Source: Ectocarpus siliculosus
Taxonomy: Eukaryota; Sar; Phaeophyceae; Ectocarpales; Ectocarpaceae
Direction: 5' to 3'
NCBI GenBank assembly: GCA_000310025.1
Contig: FN649752.1
Location: 3,844,346-3,908,345, forward strand
DNA: 64,000 nucleotides
The notes beneath the pieces are model-generated. The model worked only from the letters and a program-made list of their open reading frames with translations, did no database searches and was not told the DNA's origin. Position numbers and translations under genes: made by a program. This document shows, piece after piece, positions 1-10,993 of this stretch; the first letter of the stretch is position 1, and each line of letters starts with the position of its first letter.

Positions 1-24
1 CGGTTATACGAGTAAAACACCGGA

Positions 25-178
25 GCGGCCGTCCAAACCGTGGCAATGTTCATGGAACCCGATGTGAGGTGTTAGCCATTTACACGCTGAAACATCATAG
101 ACTTACCAATGATAGAGACTACATGTTGCACGACACGCGTAGAGGCATCAAAGTGTGCACGGTAAACAAAACCCCACG
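25..178. repeat. Duplicated 3' flank of the EsV-1-7 genes, copy A
   Basis: This non-coding stretch lies just downstream of the minus-strand EsV-1-7 gene and can be aligned by eye with 27870-28030, which lies just downstream of the second EsV-1-7 gene. Shared text includes a nearly identical run around GTCCAAACCGTGGCAA, followed by CATGGAACC and TAGCCAT. The gene and its 3' flank were therefore duplicated together, which argues against retro-copying of a processed transcript. Confidence 0.6.
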
Positions 179-1192
179 CTACGACTTCTTCTTCGGCCGC
201 CCCCGAGGGCGTTTCTTTCTTCCCCTAGTGTGCTTTGGGCAGAACTCCGCCTTCTTCTTGGTGGGGCCGTCTGCACCAATTGACGTGTACTTGTTGCACC
301 CTGGGCGGATACATATCTTGCGAACGACGTTCACCATGTCCGCCTTGGCGTGCTGCGAACAGAGCTCCGGCTTCTTGCTGTCGGCCATACCGAAGAACGA
401 CTGCTTGATGCACCCTGGGTGGCCGCATTTCTTGTATCCGTGAACGCTAACCATGTCTTCCTTGGCGTGCTTCGCACAGAACTCCGCCTTCTTGCCGTTG
501 GCTGTTCCGTATGATGGATGCGTGACGCACCCCGGGTAGCCACACCTCTTGGCGACGACGTTTACCATGGCCGGCTTGGCGTGTTTGGCACAGAATTCCG
601 CCTTCTTGCTCCCTTCTGTGCCATATGACGGGTACTTGAGGCACTCTGGGTGGCCGCACTTCTTGTCGACGACGTTAACCATGTCTTCCTTGGCGTGCTT
701 CGCACAGAACTCCGCCTTCTTGCTGCCGTCTGTACCGAACGATGGCTGCGTGACGCACCCTGCATGGCCACATCTCTTGCTGACGACGTTCACCATACCC
801 GGCGACCTGTGCTGAAAGCAGAATTGCGCCTTGCCCCCCTCTGTGCCAAATCTCGGCTTCGTGATGCACCCTGAGTGGCCACACCTCTTGGCGACGACGT
901 TAACCATGGCCGGTTTGGCGTGTTTGGCACAGAATTCCGCCTTCTTGCTCCCGTCTGTGCCATATGACGGGTACTTTAGGCACTCTGGGTGGCAGCACTT
1001 CTTGTCGACGACGTTAACCATGGCCGGCTTGGAGTGCTTTGAGCAGAACTCAGCCTTCTTGCTCCCGTATTCGCCGAACGATGGCCGTGTTGTGCAGTCG
1101 AGCTCCTGGCAGCATGCTCGTTTCTGTCCATTGCGTCTGGCGGTCGTACGCGTTGACTGCAGAAGAGTACGGTGCAAACCATGATCGAGCAC
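179..1192 (-). CDS. EsV-1-7 repeat protein, eight repeats, 5' end broken or unresolved
   Basis: The frame encodes about 330 residues. From about residue 27 it is eight tandem cysteine/histidine repeats of roughly 38 residues, each with the pattern C-x4-C, a central [SF]-x-G, then E-[FL]-C-x2-H and a linker such as MVNVV-x-K-[RK]. This is the EsV-1-7 motif, found in the Ectocarpus developmental regulator IMMEDIATE UPRIGHT and named after a protein of the Ectocarpus virus EsV-1; it probably binds a metal, and the biochemical role is unknown. The protein ends in a basic tail, RPRGRPKKKS, resembling an AT-hook core plus a nuclear signal. The start is odd. The frame opens without an ATG, and the only upstream ATG (1199-1201) is followed at once by an in-frame TGA (1196-1198). 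Either translation begins in an upstream exon (possible acceptor before 1156) or the start has decayed. The paralogue at 28031-28588 has a normal ATG. Confidence 0.85.
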   Translation of the reverse strand: MLDHGLHRTLLQSTRTTARRNGQKRACCQELDCTTRPSFGEYGSKKAEFCSKHSKPAMVNVVDKKCCHPECLKYPSYGTDGSKKAEFCAKHAKPAMVNVVAKRCGHSGCITKPRFGTEGGKAQFCFQHRSPGMVNVVSKRCGHAGCVTQPSFGTDGSKKAEFCAKHAKEDMVNVVDKKCGHPECLKYPSYGTEGSKKAEFCAKHAKPAMVNVVAKRCGYPGCVTHPSYGTANGKKAEFCAKHAKEDMVSVHGYKKCGHPGCIKQSFFGMADSKKPELCSQHAKADMVNVVRKICIRPGCNKYTSIGADGPTKKKAEFCPKHTRGRKKRPRGRPKKKS

Positions 1193-2397
1193 AACTCACA
1201 TTCCAGTGTTGAGCAGGTCGTTTCTCAAAACCAATTTGAGCGGGTGACATCAGGCAGCAGCGAGAGGAAATCCAATACATTCCACAACAGCGGTGGGGTG
1301 TCCCATCATTTCTAGATTGGTCAGACGTGTAAGACAACGCTATGCTTTTGGTCGGGGTTGAATCAGCCGTCGTTTTCCCACCACCAATGCATGTAAAACT
1401 ACATTCTTCGTGAGGCCCACGCTCTTCGCTGTTCAAGCTCACGGGATAACCGATCCATGCTGCGTGGTATAGGTTGTCTCTCAAGGAAAACGCGACCGAC
1501 AATGCCCCTGGCTCGTCGCTTTCGTCTTTATTTGTTTTGGGTACAGTCGGAGTTTCAAGCGGCGTTTCCTCGACAACCCGCCGAATTTTGGTTTCGAACA
1601 GAAGTCTTCCAAGGCGTGCCATATGTTTCTGAACCAGCCTGGAGAACCGGGCTTCTTCGAGGTGTGGGAGACCGCGCTGCTCATTTTTTTACATCCACTC
1701 GAAACGCACCCTGCTACCCGTTGCTCTAATAGGCCTCAGTGAAATCGAAAGCTGGCAACGTGGCTGTGCCCAACAAGATGCGTAATGGTTTCGTTTTTTC
1801 GAGATCAGGTAGTAGAGCGATCAACGTGAGCCTTGTACTGGCCTCCGAGCACATCTTCGTGTAGTTTCATGGGGCACGCTCACCATGGGGAACACGCTTC
1901 CCAAACAAAATGCGTGGAGATGCTTCAAAACTGCGCTGCTGGCATCCAGCATCTCGTGGCCGTTAAGAGAAAGTGCGTAGTGATAGCTTCTCAACTACGA
2001 GGAATGAAACCAGCATTCGTACAAAGTCGGCGTTTAACCCCCTTGCCTTTACTCGAACACAGTCCAACCCAACAAAATCGAAGTATTGTATAAATATTTC
2101 AAGAGTATGTTTATGGAGCGTAGGGCCACACGTCGCCATACACTTGTGTAGCCTCGTTATGGTGACAAGTGTGACCATTTCCTCTCAGATGCTCTGCACT
2201 TCAAAAATATGTACCATTTTTCGTCGGTGCTCGATACCGCCAGTTGTGCACTACTGATACGTTTCCCAGTAGGAAACCTCTCGACCCTGACCCTACCACC
2301 TACCTGCTACCAACCGTCAGACGTCGGGACAGCTCGCAACGTGTGAGTGATGTGTAACACAACCTAAACAAAGCAAACATGGTCTCAATAATCATCA
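1193..2397. other. Intergenic, no supported gene
   Basis: Short overlapping frames occur on both strands, but none has a recognisable domain, a convincing start or coding-like composition. A minus-strand frame (1050-1622) opens with an ATG at 1620-1622 (residues MARLGRLLFETK) and runs out of frame into the EsV-1-7 gene. It could hold a 5' exon, but no well-placed donor was identified. Confidence 0.3.
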
Positions 2398-2565
2398 TTC
2401 GTTCACATAGAAATGGCGAATCTTCCAACAAACTCGCCGTCTCATGTGTTGCCGCCGCCCCGCCGTCCCCGCGTCGCTCGTTTGTTCTTGGCGCGGAGTC
2501 CTTCCGTTGGCGCTTCGATGGCCCTCTTGTGGTGCTGACGATCAAACACGATAAGGAAGTGAGAG
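2398..2565. repeat. Block X, copy A of a four-copy dispersed repeat
   Basis: This stretch aligns by eye with 15733-15890, 23268-23430 and 29700-29870. The best conserved core reads roughly TTCACATA, then GTTGCCGCCGCCC, then GGCGCTTCGATG. Copy D at 29.7 kb still has an open frame through the block; the other three are interrupted. The four copies are strongly diverged (visibly many substitutions and small indels), so the duplication is old. No terminal repeats or target duplications frame the block. Confidence 0.55.
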
Positions 2566-4399
2566 GGAAGAAACACACCGGGGGGGGATAGACGGCTCGT
2601 GATTGTATATACAAACGAGATCGTTTTATGACAACATGGGTCAGGGCACTGGGGAAAGTGCAAACAGACTGTGTGTACATGATGTGTAGAGTGCAGGCCA
2701 TCTTCAGGTTTGTCGTTGGAAAGCACTCAAACCTAGCGTGGTACAATGACATTGTGCTTCCGTCGAGATGGTAAAACGACAGCGAGAACACAAATGGCCA
2801 GGTGTAGGCCATGGGTCCTTCTGGCTTCGCCCGTCTTTACCCCAGGCCAGATGTAGAGGGGGGGAGAACGTCTATGAGCAGCTGGTGCTTCACAAAAAAG
2901 GCCCGGTTCAACTCTTCCAACATGCAGCCAACGTGCAGCTGGGGTTTGAGGGATCGGCTCCGTTAGCTAAAATTGGTTCTTGTCTTCTGGGATAGAGGGG
3001 AGAGAGTTGGCATTGGTCTCAGAAAAAGTAATCGTCCAACACCAGCCCGCGCGTGGCGGTGACTCATGGGTACGAACGCGTAGAAGGAACGCGTGAGCTG
3101 TCGCTTTTTCTCTATCGTTTCTGCTGGTATCGACCGCGCACCGTGGATCAAAGACATATCGTCGGTGTTCGCAGGACGAAAATCCCTGTAACATATTCTA
3201 ACAGGCCCCCACAGGAAAGCGTGTGTATTGGTTTGATTACCATTAACTGGAACCCGTCGACCAATGAGAGTGCACTAGTCAACGCTGCAAACTATCGTGA
3301 ACATGACAAGGTCAGCAAGATTCTCGATCGAATCGCCGACGACACGACTGGACGTCCGGGCCAAGTCTCGGGATTCATAGTACCCGGAGTGTTCCATGTG
3401 TGTGCCTTGTATGCGGAACCCAAGCAGTATCACACAAGAGACGAGCTCGAACGCCAGACATCACATTGGTTGCGCAAAAAGGAATGCCATGGTATAGCAT
3501 AGGCAAGCGCCAATCCATGTATGGTTGCCTGGAGGTCCATACAACTGCACTGCGTGCCGCTTTATGGCTTTACAGTTTGCTTCGCTACCCAACTACGAGA
3601 GTTCGTTACCTCTTTCCAAGAACATGCCAGCACGGAATGACCACCCGATCGAGAAAGTACGCCGTTCGAAGGGGGGATTTGATGTCCTACACTGACGGTT
3701 GAGGGGCACCTGCTGGATACAGGACGTATTTGAGTCTGTTCTAGCCATTGCACTGGGAAGGCAGTGTGATGCCAGCCGAAATAGAAGCTTCTACTAGATG
3801 GTTCTTTTTTCATTCAGGTCGAATCGATCTGCTTTCCATCGTACATTGCTGCTGAGGCAGTTCTCATCGATGCTATGCATATGTTGTGGTGAAAATGGGC
3901 CAGTCTGCATGCAACGGTGGGCTGCTGCTTGCTGTGGAGTACGTGTCTGTGCGTGTGAGTGCGTTTCAGAAGCAGGATATGGTAGGCTTTCTTTCGCGAT
4001 AAAGGTTTTGCTTCTTTTCTACCGACGGGCAGGGCAGCAAAAAGAGGTAAGCATAGGTGACCTCTGAGACGACAAGATTACTCAATTTTTGGAACGCTGT
4101 AGCAACCAAACATCGGGCAAACTCCGCAAAGTTCAGGCTCACGCGCGACTAAAAAGTCTTCGCTCGGGACAATAAATAAAGCTGGACAGATTGACACGCT
4201 CAGGTCGGTAAAGATGGCACTCACAACCCGAACGTCATGACGTTGAGATGCTACGATGCGACCGTGATGATCTTCACCATGTCCTCTTGCGTCGCCCCTG
4301 GGAGGCAAGCCACCTAGCTCCCGAAGGGGAGCCTTGTACCTTAGGGTTAGGGTTGTGAATTATTGAGCCAGCTTGGGCGAACATTCGGTCAGCGAGATT
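2566..4399. other. Intergenic, one unexplained open frame at 3053-3502 (+)
   Basis: No gene is supported. The plus-strand frame 3053-3502 runs 149 codons without an ATG and ends in the residues RKKECHGIA. Its centre, with residues EHDKVSKILDRI then GFIVPG, loosely resembles a frame at 5931-6000 with residues GDEKISKILQAI then RFIVHT. It may be a decayed exon of the duplicated unit. It has no recognisable family. Confidence 0.25.
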
Positions 4400-4735
4400 C
4401 GTCCAAACGAGTCAACCTGGTTAGCGACAGTTTCCCACCAACACTAGGATTTTCGGTTGCAATTGCAACCTCCCTTTGAGATGACTTGGGACCACAAAAA
4501 ACACCCGAAGGCGAGAGCGAAATCTGCGAATACGTATGATGTGTGCAGCAGGGTTGATGAAAACATGGGTGGGTGCAACACCTACCCAGGGAACCATACC
4601 AATGTGTGAAAAACCGATATCGCCCACGCCGTCGGCTGTGGGTGTGCACCTGTGAATAATTAGATGCCATCGATCGCGCTAATCACCTCCACCGTATAAA
4701 CCACTCGATAGAGCGCTCTCTAGCCTTCAGGCTCC
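4400..4735. repeat. Block W, copy A (pairs with about 16560-16735)
   Basis: The text around GTCGGCTGTGGGTGTGCACC, a following ATCGATCGCG and AGAGCGCT recurs in the same order at 16645-16725. It lies between blocks X and Y in both copies, which supports duplication of a multi-kilobase unit rather than independent insertions. Confidence 0.45.
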
Positions 4736-5089
4736 ATTGCGGGTGTGCGTGACACTTGAGGTCTACTGCGCACAGATGGGGGGTACTGGTTCGTGTAGCA
4801 GCGCACTTGCGTTCAGATGTATGGTTGTGTGCGTGTTTGCTGTGAGCAAACGTATGTCGCGTTGCGAGATGCGACAGAGCCTGCTTCGTATCGTGTTCCG
4901 ACCGAGATGTCAGGAGCGTGTTGCCGTCCGAGACAAAATCAATTGCGGATTCCTCTCATCCAAATTCAATGTCCGTACTGCAGTCTAGACGGAGGCGGCA
5001 CTAGGCACCCCCTTGAGAGATGGTCACAATACTGACTTTCGAAATGGACACCTCAGGGAGATTGACTTGCCAGTTTGTTAGCGGGGACG

Positions 5090-6720
5090 TAGATGTTGGG
5101 CGGAAAATCGTCGAAAATGAAGCGTTGCTGGCTTGGAAACACTGCCCAAAGAGAACCTGAAACTGAAGCCTTGAGGGATCACAGATACGAGCTCTTCATC
5201 TTTAATATAACGCAGCAGCTACGCTCAACCACAAGTTTCGCACTACCCTTCACCTTTCAGCGTGTGGGCTGCCAGCTGTCCAGCCGGTGTGCCTGCGTAG
5301 GGCCTTGGCTATCCCTCCAAACTTGCGCCTGCCTGGCCTTGCCTGTAGCGAGTCATCCGACAACTGCAAAGAATGGGTCTCGTTGATGCTGCAAACACCA
5401 TCCCCCGAAGGATGACTCCGGAGGCACAAGGAAAATATGCGCACCTCAACATCAAATACAATTCAGTCATCCCGAGTATCTGACCATGACGACGTAGACA
5501 TTACTAGCACCGCTTGTTCGTGCGGAAGAGACAAAGAGGAAATAGACTTGGGTACGAAGACGACAGAGCCCACAAAATATCTAAGAATATGAGGGGCCTT
5601 CGCCATGATGTATGTCGGATTGAATGGGATGGATGTACCTGTACAGAAAATTGGCCACATTTACCGCAGGTCGTACTGACCATGCTGCAAAGTCCATTAC
5701 TCATCCGCGGGTGGGGTAACAGCACGCGTTCTCAACCGCTAGCAATTTGATGCGCCAGGCATCAACGCGTAAATCTACACACAACACACGCGCACGCACG
5801 CTAGCCTACCTCCTCTACGTGCTGCTGCTCCTCCTGCTTCTCTTCCTTCACAGCCACGCCATCGACTCCAGGAGCGGCCTGTTAACGTCAAACCAACAAC
5901 ACAGGGCCACTGCATTGTGTGTTCGCAAGAAGGTGATGAGAAAATATCCAAAATTCTACAAGCTATCAGTGAGGCGAGGAACCATTTGCGGTTCATAGTA
6001 CATACACTCGATTCTCACTCCTCAAGGGTTACACCCCTCTTTGCCGGCTGCATGCTGCCTCCATGCAGTCTAGACATGGTGGCTGGGATCAGCATCTGCT
6101 TTGTGAAGACGAAGGTAGGTGGCGATAGAGTGACTCAGAGCCGCAACGACGTATGTCAAGCGCAACTTGCCTTCATGACAGGTCATAAACCGTTGCGTGT
6201 TGTAGCACTTCTTCCGTCGAAATGGGTATCAACGGACACGTGCAGCTGCAGCTGCGGGTTGCCAAGCGACATGGTGAAGGCGTTGACCAGGTACCCGGGT
6301 CATCAAGACAACCCACCAAATACTAAACCCACCAACCAGAGCCGGACGAGACTTACACCATTGCGATACCTACCTCGGCTTCCTCAAGTCTCTCATAATC
6401 GATGCTACACCTCTGTCATGTGATGACTCGTGTTTCTATCCTGCATCTTCGATGCCGTGTGGTGTGCAATCATATTTCTTTCTGGCTGCGCTGACTCTCC
6501 AACACACAGAGCACGTTTTCGTGGATATGTCTGGTTCACTGCACTGCGTGACCAAACCACACCCGCGTGATCTCCACACGAGGCAACAGAGAGTTCGTCT
6601 AGCCGCAGGTTGGTGGAGACAATCCATGTTTTGTGCCCTGATTCCCCTCCCATCTGAAGGAGGCAGAGCAGAGGTGTCAAACGCTGGGGGAAAGCCGGGT
6701 TTAACAAGACGTGAGGCCGA
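5090..6720. repeat. Block Y, copy A (pairs with 17105-18165 and 31640-31990)
   Basis: Several segments align with copy B in order: the GAACCTGAAACTGAAG region (5153-5168), the CACCTTTCAGCGTG to TCTCGTTGAT region (5249-5387) and the region around TGTTTTGTGCCCTGATTCCC (6628-6647 against about 18135). The CTTGCGCCTGCC to CGTTGATGCTG part also matches copy D near 31698-31770. No frame survives in all copies. On the minus strand a short shared stretch begins MAKA in both A and B, so a decayed gene is possible. Confidence 0.55.
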
Positions 6721-7640
6721 ATAGCCCATCACTCGCAGTGGTACGCAACACTCACCTTGACTGCCGCAGTACCATCACCAATCTCGGCTTCCAAACGACT
6801 CAATGACATCGAGCCTGTGTACAATACGACACGGATTGCAACAAAGCATCTTTGGTTCGAATGTAGCAGAGGCATTGCAAAGACTTCCTTGTAGGTGACA
6901 CAACAGACGACAATACAACGGCAAGCGATCACCAACTCCATGCTGCTGCTGTTGTCACCACTTGGCATTCTCCTGCACTAGGTGATCGGAACAATAGGAA
7001 CAGACAGGTGGCACAGCGGTCAATCAAACGGTAGCGCATTGGAGGCGTCGTTAGCCGTTGTCAACTAAAAACTCTACGTGCGATAGATCATCCTGGCCGC
7101 AGACAATCGATTTTTATTCGTTTCGGGTCCGTGTGCTGGAGCTTTCAGTTCGGTGTCATTGTTTCACGCATGGATGATCGTCGGTAACACGACGGAATTC
7201 GACTAACACGACAGAATTTGGGGGAACGGTATGCTACTGTCATTAACCTTCACCACCAACAACACAGTCCAGCGCGGATGTAAAGTTCAATAATGCCGCA
7301 GAGTGACGGAAAATATGCTCCCCGCGTACAGGGGCAGTCTGGTCTTGACCATCCCGACATACCTATCGTACATTTTCTTGCATTTCTTCGTCTATTTAGT
7401 CAATGTGCCCATGCCGAAATATCAAACCAACAGCATTGCAAACAGCAGCAGCGCCCCCCCTTGTAGTTTTTACCCTGTGATGGAATCAGCAATGTGCAAG
7501 AGGCCAACGGCGGGCTTGGTTCTTGGTTTTGTGGAAGGGGAGGAGGTTTTATGGGTAAGGCCTCGTGCATTGAGTGTCTCTTTGCTGTCAGTTGAAGGTT
7601 TGTGGCTTCTGTGTCGATCATGTCTCGAGCAGAGAGTGAG
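6721..7640. other. Intergenic, nothing recognised
   Basis: No long coding-like frame, RNA gene or terminal-repeat structure was found. A short direct repeat (AACACGACGGAATTCGACT, then AACACGACAGAATT) lies at about 7187-7217. Confidence 0.3.
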
Positions 7641-8040
7641 GGGGGGGGGGGGGGGGGGGGCCCCCAAATCGGGGCTGCCCGAATCCAAAAAACCTTTACC
7701 CCCCCTCCCCAAAAAACCGGGGGGGAAACCCCCGGGTTTTCCCCCGAACAGGGTTTCCCATTACCAAAGGGGAAAGGCCCGGGGGGATTTCGGGAAACCC
7801 AAAAAAGGGGGCCCCCCCCCCGCTAAAGGGGTTTCGGATTTTTGGGTTTTTTTCTTTGGGAAGGGAAAAAACCGCGTAAAAATTAAAAAAACCCCGGGGG
7901 GGGGGNNNNNNNNNNNNNNNNNNNNNNNNNNNNNNNNNNNNNNNNNNNNNNNNNNNNNNNNNNNNNNNNNNNNNNNNNNNNNNNNNNNNNNNNNNNNNNN
8001 NNNNNGGCAGGGGTTGGGGGGGTTGGGGGGGGGGGGGCAC
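7641..8040. other. Scaffold gap (N 7906-8005) with low-quality flanks
   Basis: One hundred Ns mark a gap of unknown size. The 265 bases before it and about 35 after it consist of long G, C and A homopolymers typical of unreliable Sanger read ends. Reading frames through it (for example 7303-8046 on the plus strand) are not genes. Confidence 0.9.
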
Positions 8041-9670
8041 TCATAGTCGTGCATGCCGTAGTCGATAGACCATTGACCTCGCATCCCTACAAAGCCGGGA
8101 CGGAGCACGCCGGGTTCTCACCGGACCAGGCTCTCACATCACCAAGCGCGAAGCGCCGTGAGGTATTCGGCGAGTCGCATGAAGGGTGCGCTGCATCCTG
8201 CTAAGGGTGTTCGGCATCTTGTGCTTACTTCCTTGCGTACGGATGACAGCTGCGTATGACTTAAATGACACCGGGGGGGAGGGGGGGGAGAAAACAAGAG
8301 TGGCGGTGATGCCTTTCCCGTGTTTGCGCTTGGATCGGTCCGACAGGGCTGGCTGTAACTCGTGAGTTTGTTCGACATGTTTTCTTCTTTTGGTACCTTT
8401 CTGTGTTTCGGCTGCGAGTGTCTAGCCGTATCTGCACGTGAGGCCGGCATGATCGGAAAACCACGTGTACGTACGACATTGTTGTTCGGATGTCCAGATG
8501 GTTATAGCATATGTATAAGTACCCGAAAGAGGCGACTTTCAAAGCTCGATCGCCCCACAACCAAGATTGTGCCAACACCAAAAATGGTGGTTTAGGAAAC
8601 ACATCGTCGAGGGCGTTCCGTGGAATTATCGGGCTCTTTCCCCACTCCGTTGGTTGTAGAGCAATCACCACGAGTGCCATAGGGCATTCCCAACAACGAA
8701 CGATAGTTCCGGACCTCGGGCATGGCCACGAGGGACTGTAGATCTTGGTCCCGCATCGATACTCTCCGAATTGAGCGAACATTGTGTGGTTGCATGGTCC
8801 TGCCTAATGTAGAAAGGCCAAAACGTTGCCGTTGACAAACAGCTTCACTGCCTGCTTCGGTGACTATTCTCACTCTCGATTCAGAACAGGTCCCGCGCAA
8901 CGAAAGAATACTGTGGTCTGGTGGACGTCAGCTTCATGCGAACGTATCGCTCGTTTCGCCAAGCAGTCCGTAGGTGAGCTAGACGACCAACGAGTTGAAA
9001 GTATGCCCCAAGTATTTGACCGATTTCGAAAACGACCGAAAGAGCACCCAGCGATCAGACATGAGATCAATATCACCAGTTGGCAAGTGTTCCGCAGGAA
9101 GAAAAAACATAGGTGTCGCACAGAGAAGCGCTTGGAACTTGTCTCCACCAGCATATCACGCAGTCCACCTCCACACACCTTCAAGTCAAGACTCACAGTT
9201 GACGCGGCGTGTGCTTGAACATGTTCTCTGCCGAAAAAGGTGTTCGTGTTCGCTGCGAAATCGAAGAGCATGTAAACGAACAGCGGCGTGCGCGTTGGCA
9301 CGCTTACTGTGGGTCTGGTGCTAACGGGGTGCTGTCGAAGGCTGTTCTTCCGCTCCCACAGCCAGCAAATCTGCTTCCGTACCAAATCGATACCGTTCTA
9401 CTGCTGCACGCACCGTCCCAGACCCAACCTTCCGAAGTACAGGTGTATAGCAGTACGTAGGTCGCTCCACAAGCTGTCTTGGACGCACCGCGGTTCAGAC
9501 GATTGGGTCCGTGCTGGCCCACACAGAAGTGGATCGTGAATGGTAGGACCCATTTGCGAACGTGTCGGACCGCAGCTGAGCGGCGGCCTTCGGGTGAGCG
9601 GCCAAACAATATAACCTGGGCGTGCCAATGCGCGCGTCGCTACCCCATCATGTCCTCAATCGATTTAGGA
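8041..9670. other. Intergenic, nothing recognised
   Basis: Frames are short and lack family signatures. The longest (about 8261-8782 and 8870-9385, both minus) have the Cys/Arg/Ser-rich composition of non-coding DNA read by chance. Confidence 0.3.
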
Positions 9671-9671
9671 T

Positions 9672-9678
9672 AGATATA
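9672..9678. other. Left target-site duplication of the foldback element
   Basis: AGATATA here is repeated at 10987-10993 directly outside the other end of the element. The adjoining T at 9671 and 10986 allows an 8-bp reading. Confidence 0.75.
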
Positions 9679-10986
9679 AGGGAATAGACACAAGTGGGTA
9701 TACCCACCCCTTTCTCGGACAAAAGTGGGTACTCGAAAATCCAGCGCGCGCGCACTCCATAGGCGACCCCCAAACGACTCAAAACCCCATTCTGACACCT
9801 GGGCGACACAGCCAGGGACCATACACAGCACGGGCATCGATTGTTTCTCCCTTTGAGGCACACCTTTGGCCCTAATACCGCCGACGCGCGCAAGGCCTCA
9901 CCAGAGTGCCCACTTATGTCCGACATCGCGGTGGGTATACCCACCGCTGTCAACAATTTTTTTCATGTACCCACTTGTGTCTATATTTTGACCAACTTTT
10001 GTCCAAATTGTACCCACTTTTGTCCACTTACGGACGGCGGAAATCGAGCGGAAATCGACCTCCACGTCACCGCACGGCAGAACATCGAATAGCCTCGGAA
10101 CGTCTCAGAACCTCCCAACACCGTATCCATGGCATATTCCTATCCATGGCTGCCGACTGCGGACCGACCACGGAGGAACATGTCAGAAACATGCCAGACC
10201 CCTTCGGTACCGGCACGGGAAGATACCCGCGGCAAGCCCGGCAAGCAGCGCACTAACGGCACGCCACAAATAATTGCGTGACACACAACGGACAACACAA
10301 CCAACGGGTCGCGCATACAGAACAAAAAGACGCGCAAACAGCAACAACACACAGACAAAAGCACCAACCACCACGACGAGTGCACACCGACTCGTCACGG
10401 CAGCAGTAGGCTTGCCGCGCGTATCTTCCCGTGCCTGGTATCTTCCCGTGCCGGTACCGAAGGGGTCTGGCATGTTTCTGACATGTTCCTCCGTGGTCGT
10501 TCCGCAATCGGCAGCCATGGATAGGAATATGCCATGGATACGGTGTTGGGAGGTTCTGAGACGTTCCGAGGCTATTCGATGTTCTGCCGTGCGGTGACGT
10601 GGAGGTCGATTTCCGCTCGATTTCCGCCGTCCGTAAGTGGACAAAAGTGGGTACAATTTGGACAAAAGTTGGTCAAAATATAGACACAAGTGGGTACATG
10701 AAAAAAATTGTTGACAGCGGTGGGTATACCCACCGCGATGTCGGACATAAGTGGGCACTCTGGTGAGGCCTTGCGCGCGTCGGCGGTATTGGGGCCAAAG
10801 GTGTGCCTCAAAGGGAGAAACAATCGATGCCCGTGCTGTGTATGGTCCCTGGCTGTGTCGCCCAGGTGTCAGAATGGGGTTTTGAGTCGTTTGGGGGTCG
10901 CCTATGGAGTGCGCGCGCGCTGGATTTTCGAGTACCCACTTTTGTCCGAGAAAGGGGTGGGTATACCCACTTGTGTCTTTTTCCCT
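9679..10986. mobile_element. Foldback / MITE-like element with 549-bp inverted arms
   Basis: Two near-perfect inverted arms, 9679-10227 and 10437-10986, flank a spacer of about 209 bp. The tips read AGGGAATAGACACAAG on the left and AGGGAAAAAGACACAAG on the reverse complement of the right. The insertion is bounded by AGATATA on both sides (9672-9678 and 10987-10993), a 7-bp target duplication, or 8 bp if the adjoining T is counted. Inside each arm are many copies of a GTGGGTA/TACCCAC unit, some as the palindrome GGTGGGTATACCCACC, often next to TTTTGTCC; these look like transposase-binding sites. The spacer encodes no transposase, so the element is non-autonomous. Only a few differences between arms were seen, suggesting recent formation or gene conversion. 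Confidence 0.9.
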
Positions 10987-10993
10987 AGATATA
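10987..10993. other. Right target-site duplication of the foldback element
   Basis: AGATATA matches 9672-9678. Confidence 0.75.

Noticed and set aside
1-1192. Possible integrated algal virus, because EsV-1-7 was named from an Ectocarpus virus protein
   Set aside because: The motif is widespread in the algal genome itself, and no viral structural, replication or integrase gene lies nearby.
7303-8046. Long plus-strand frame of 247 codons
   Set aside because: It runs through the low-quality homopolymers and the N gap.
9841-10823. Two identical 83-residue translations on opposite strands
   Set aside because: They are the two arms of the foldback element read in mirror image, not a conserved protein.
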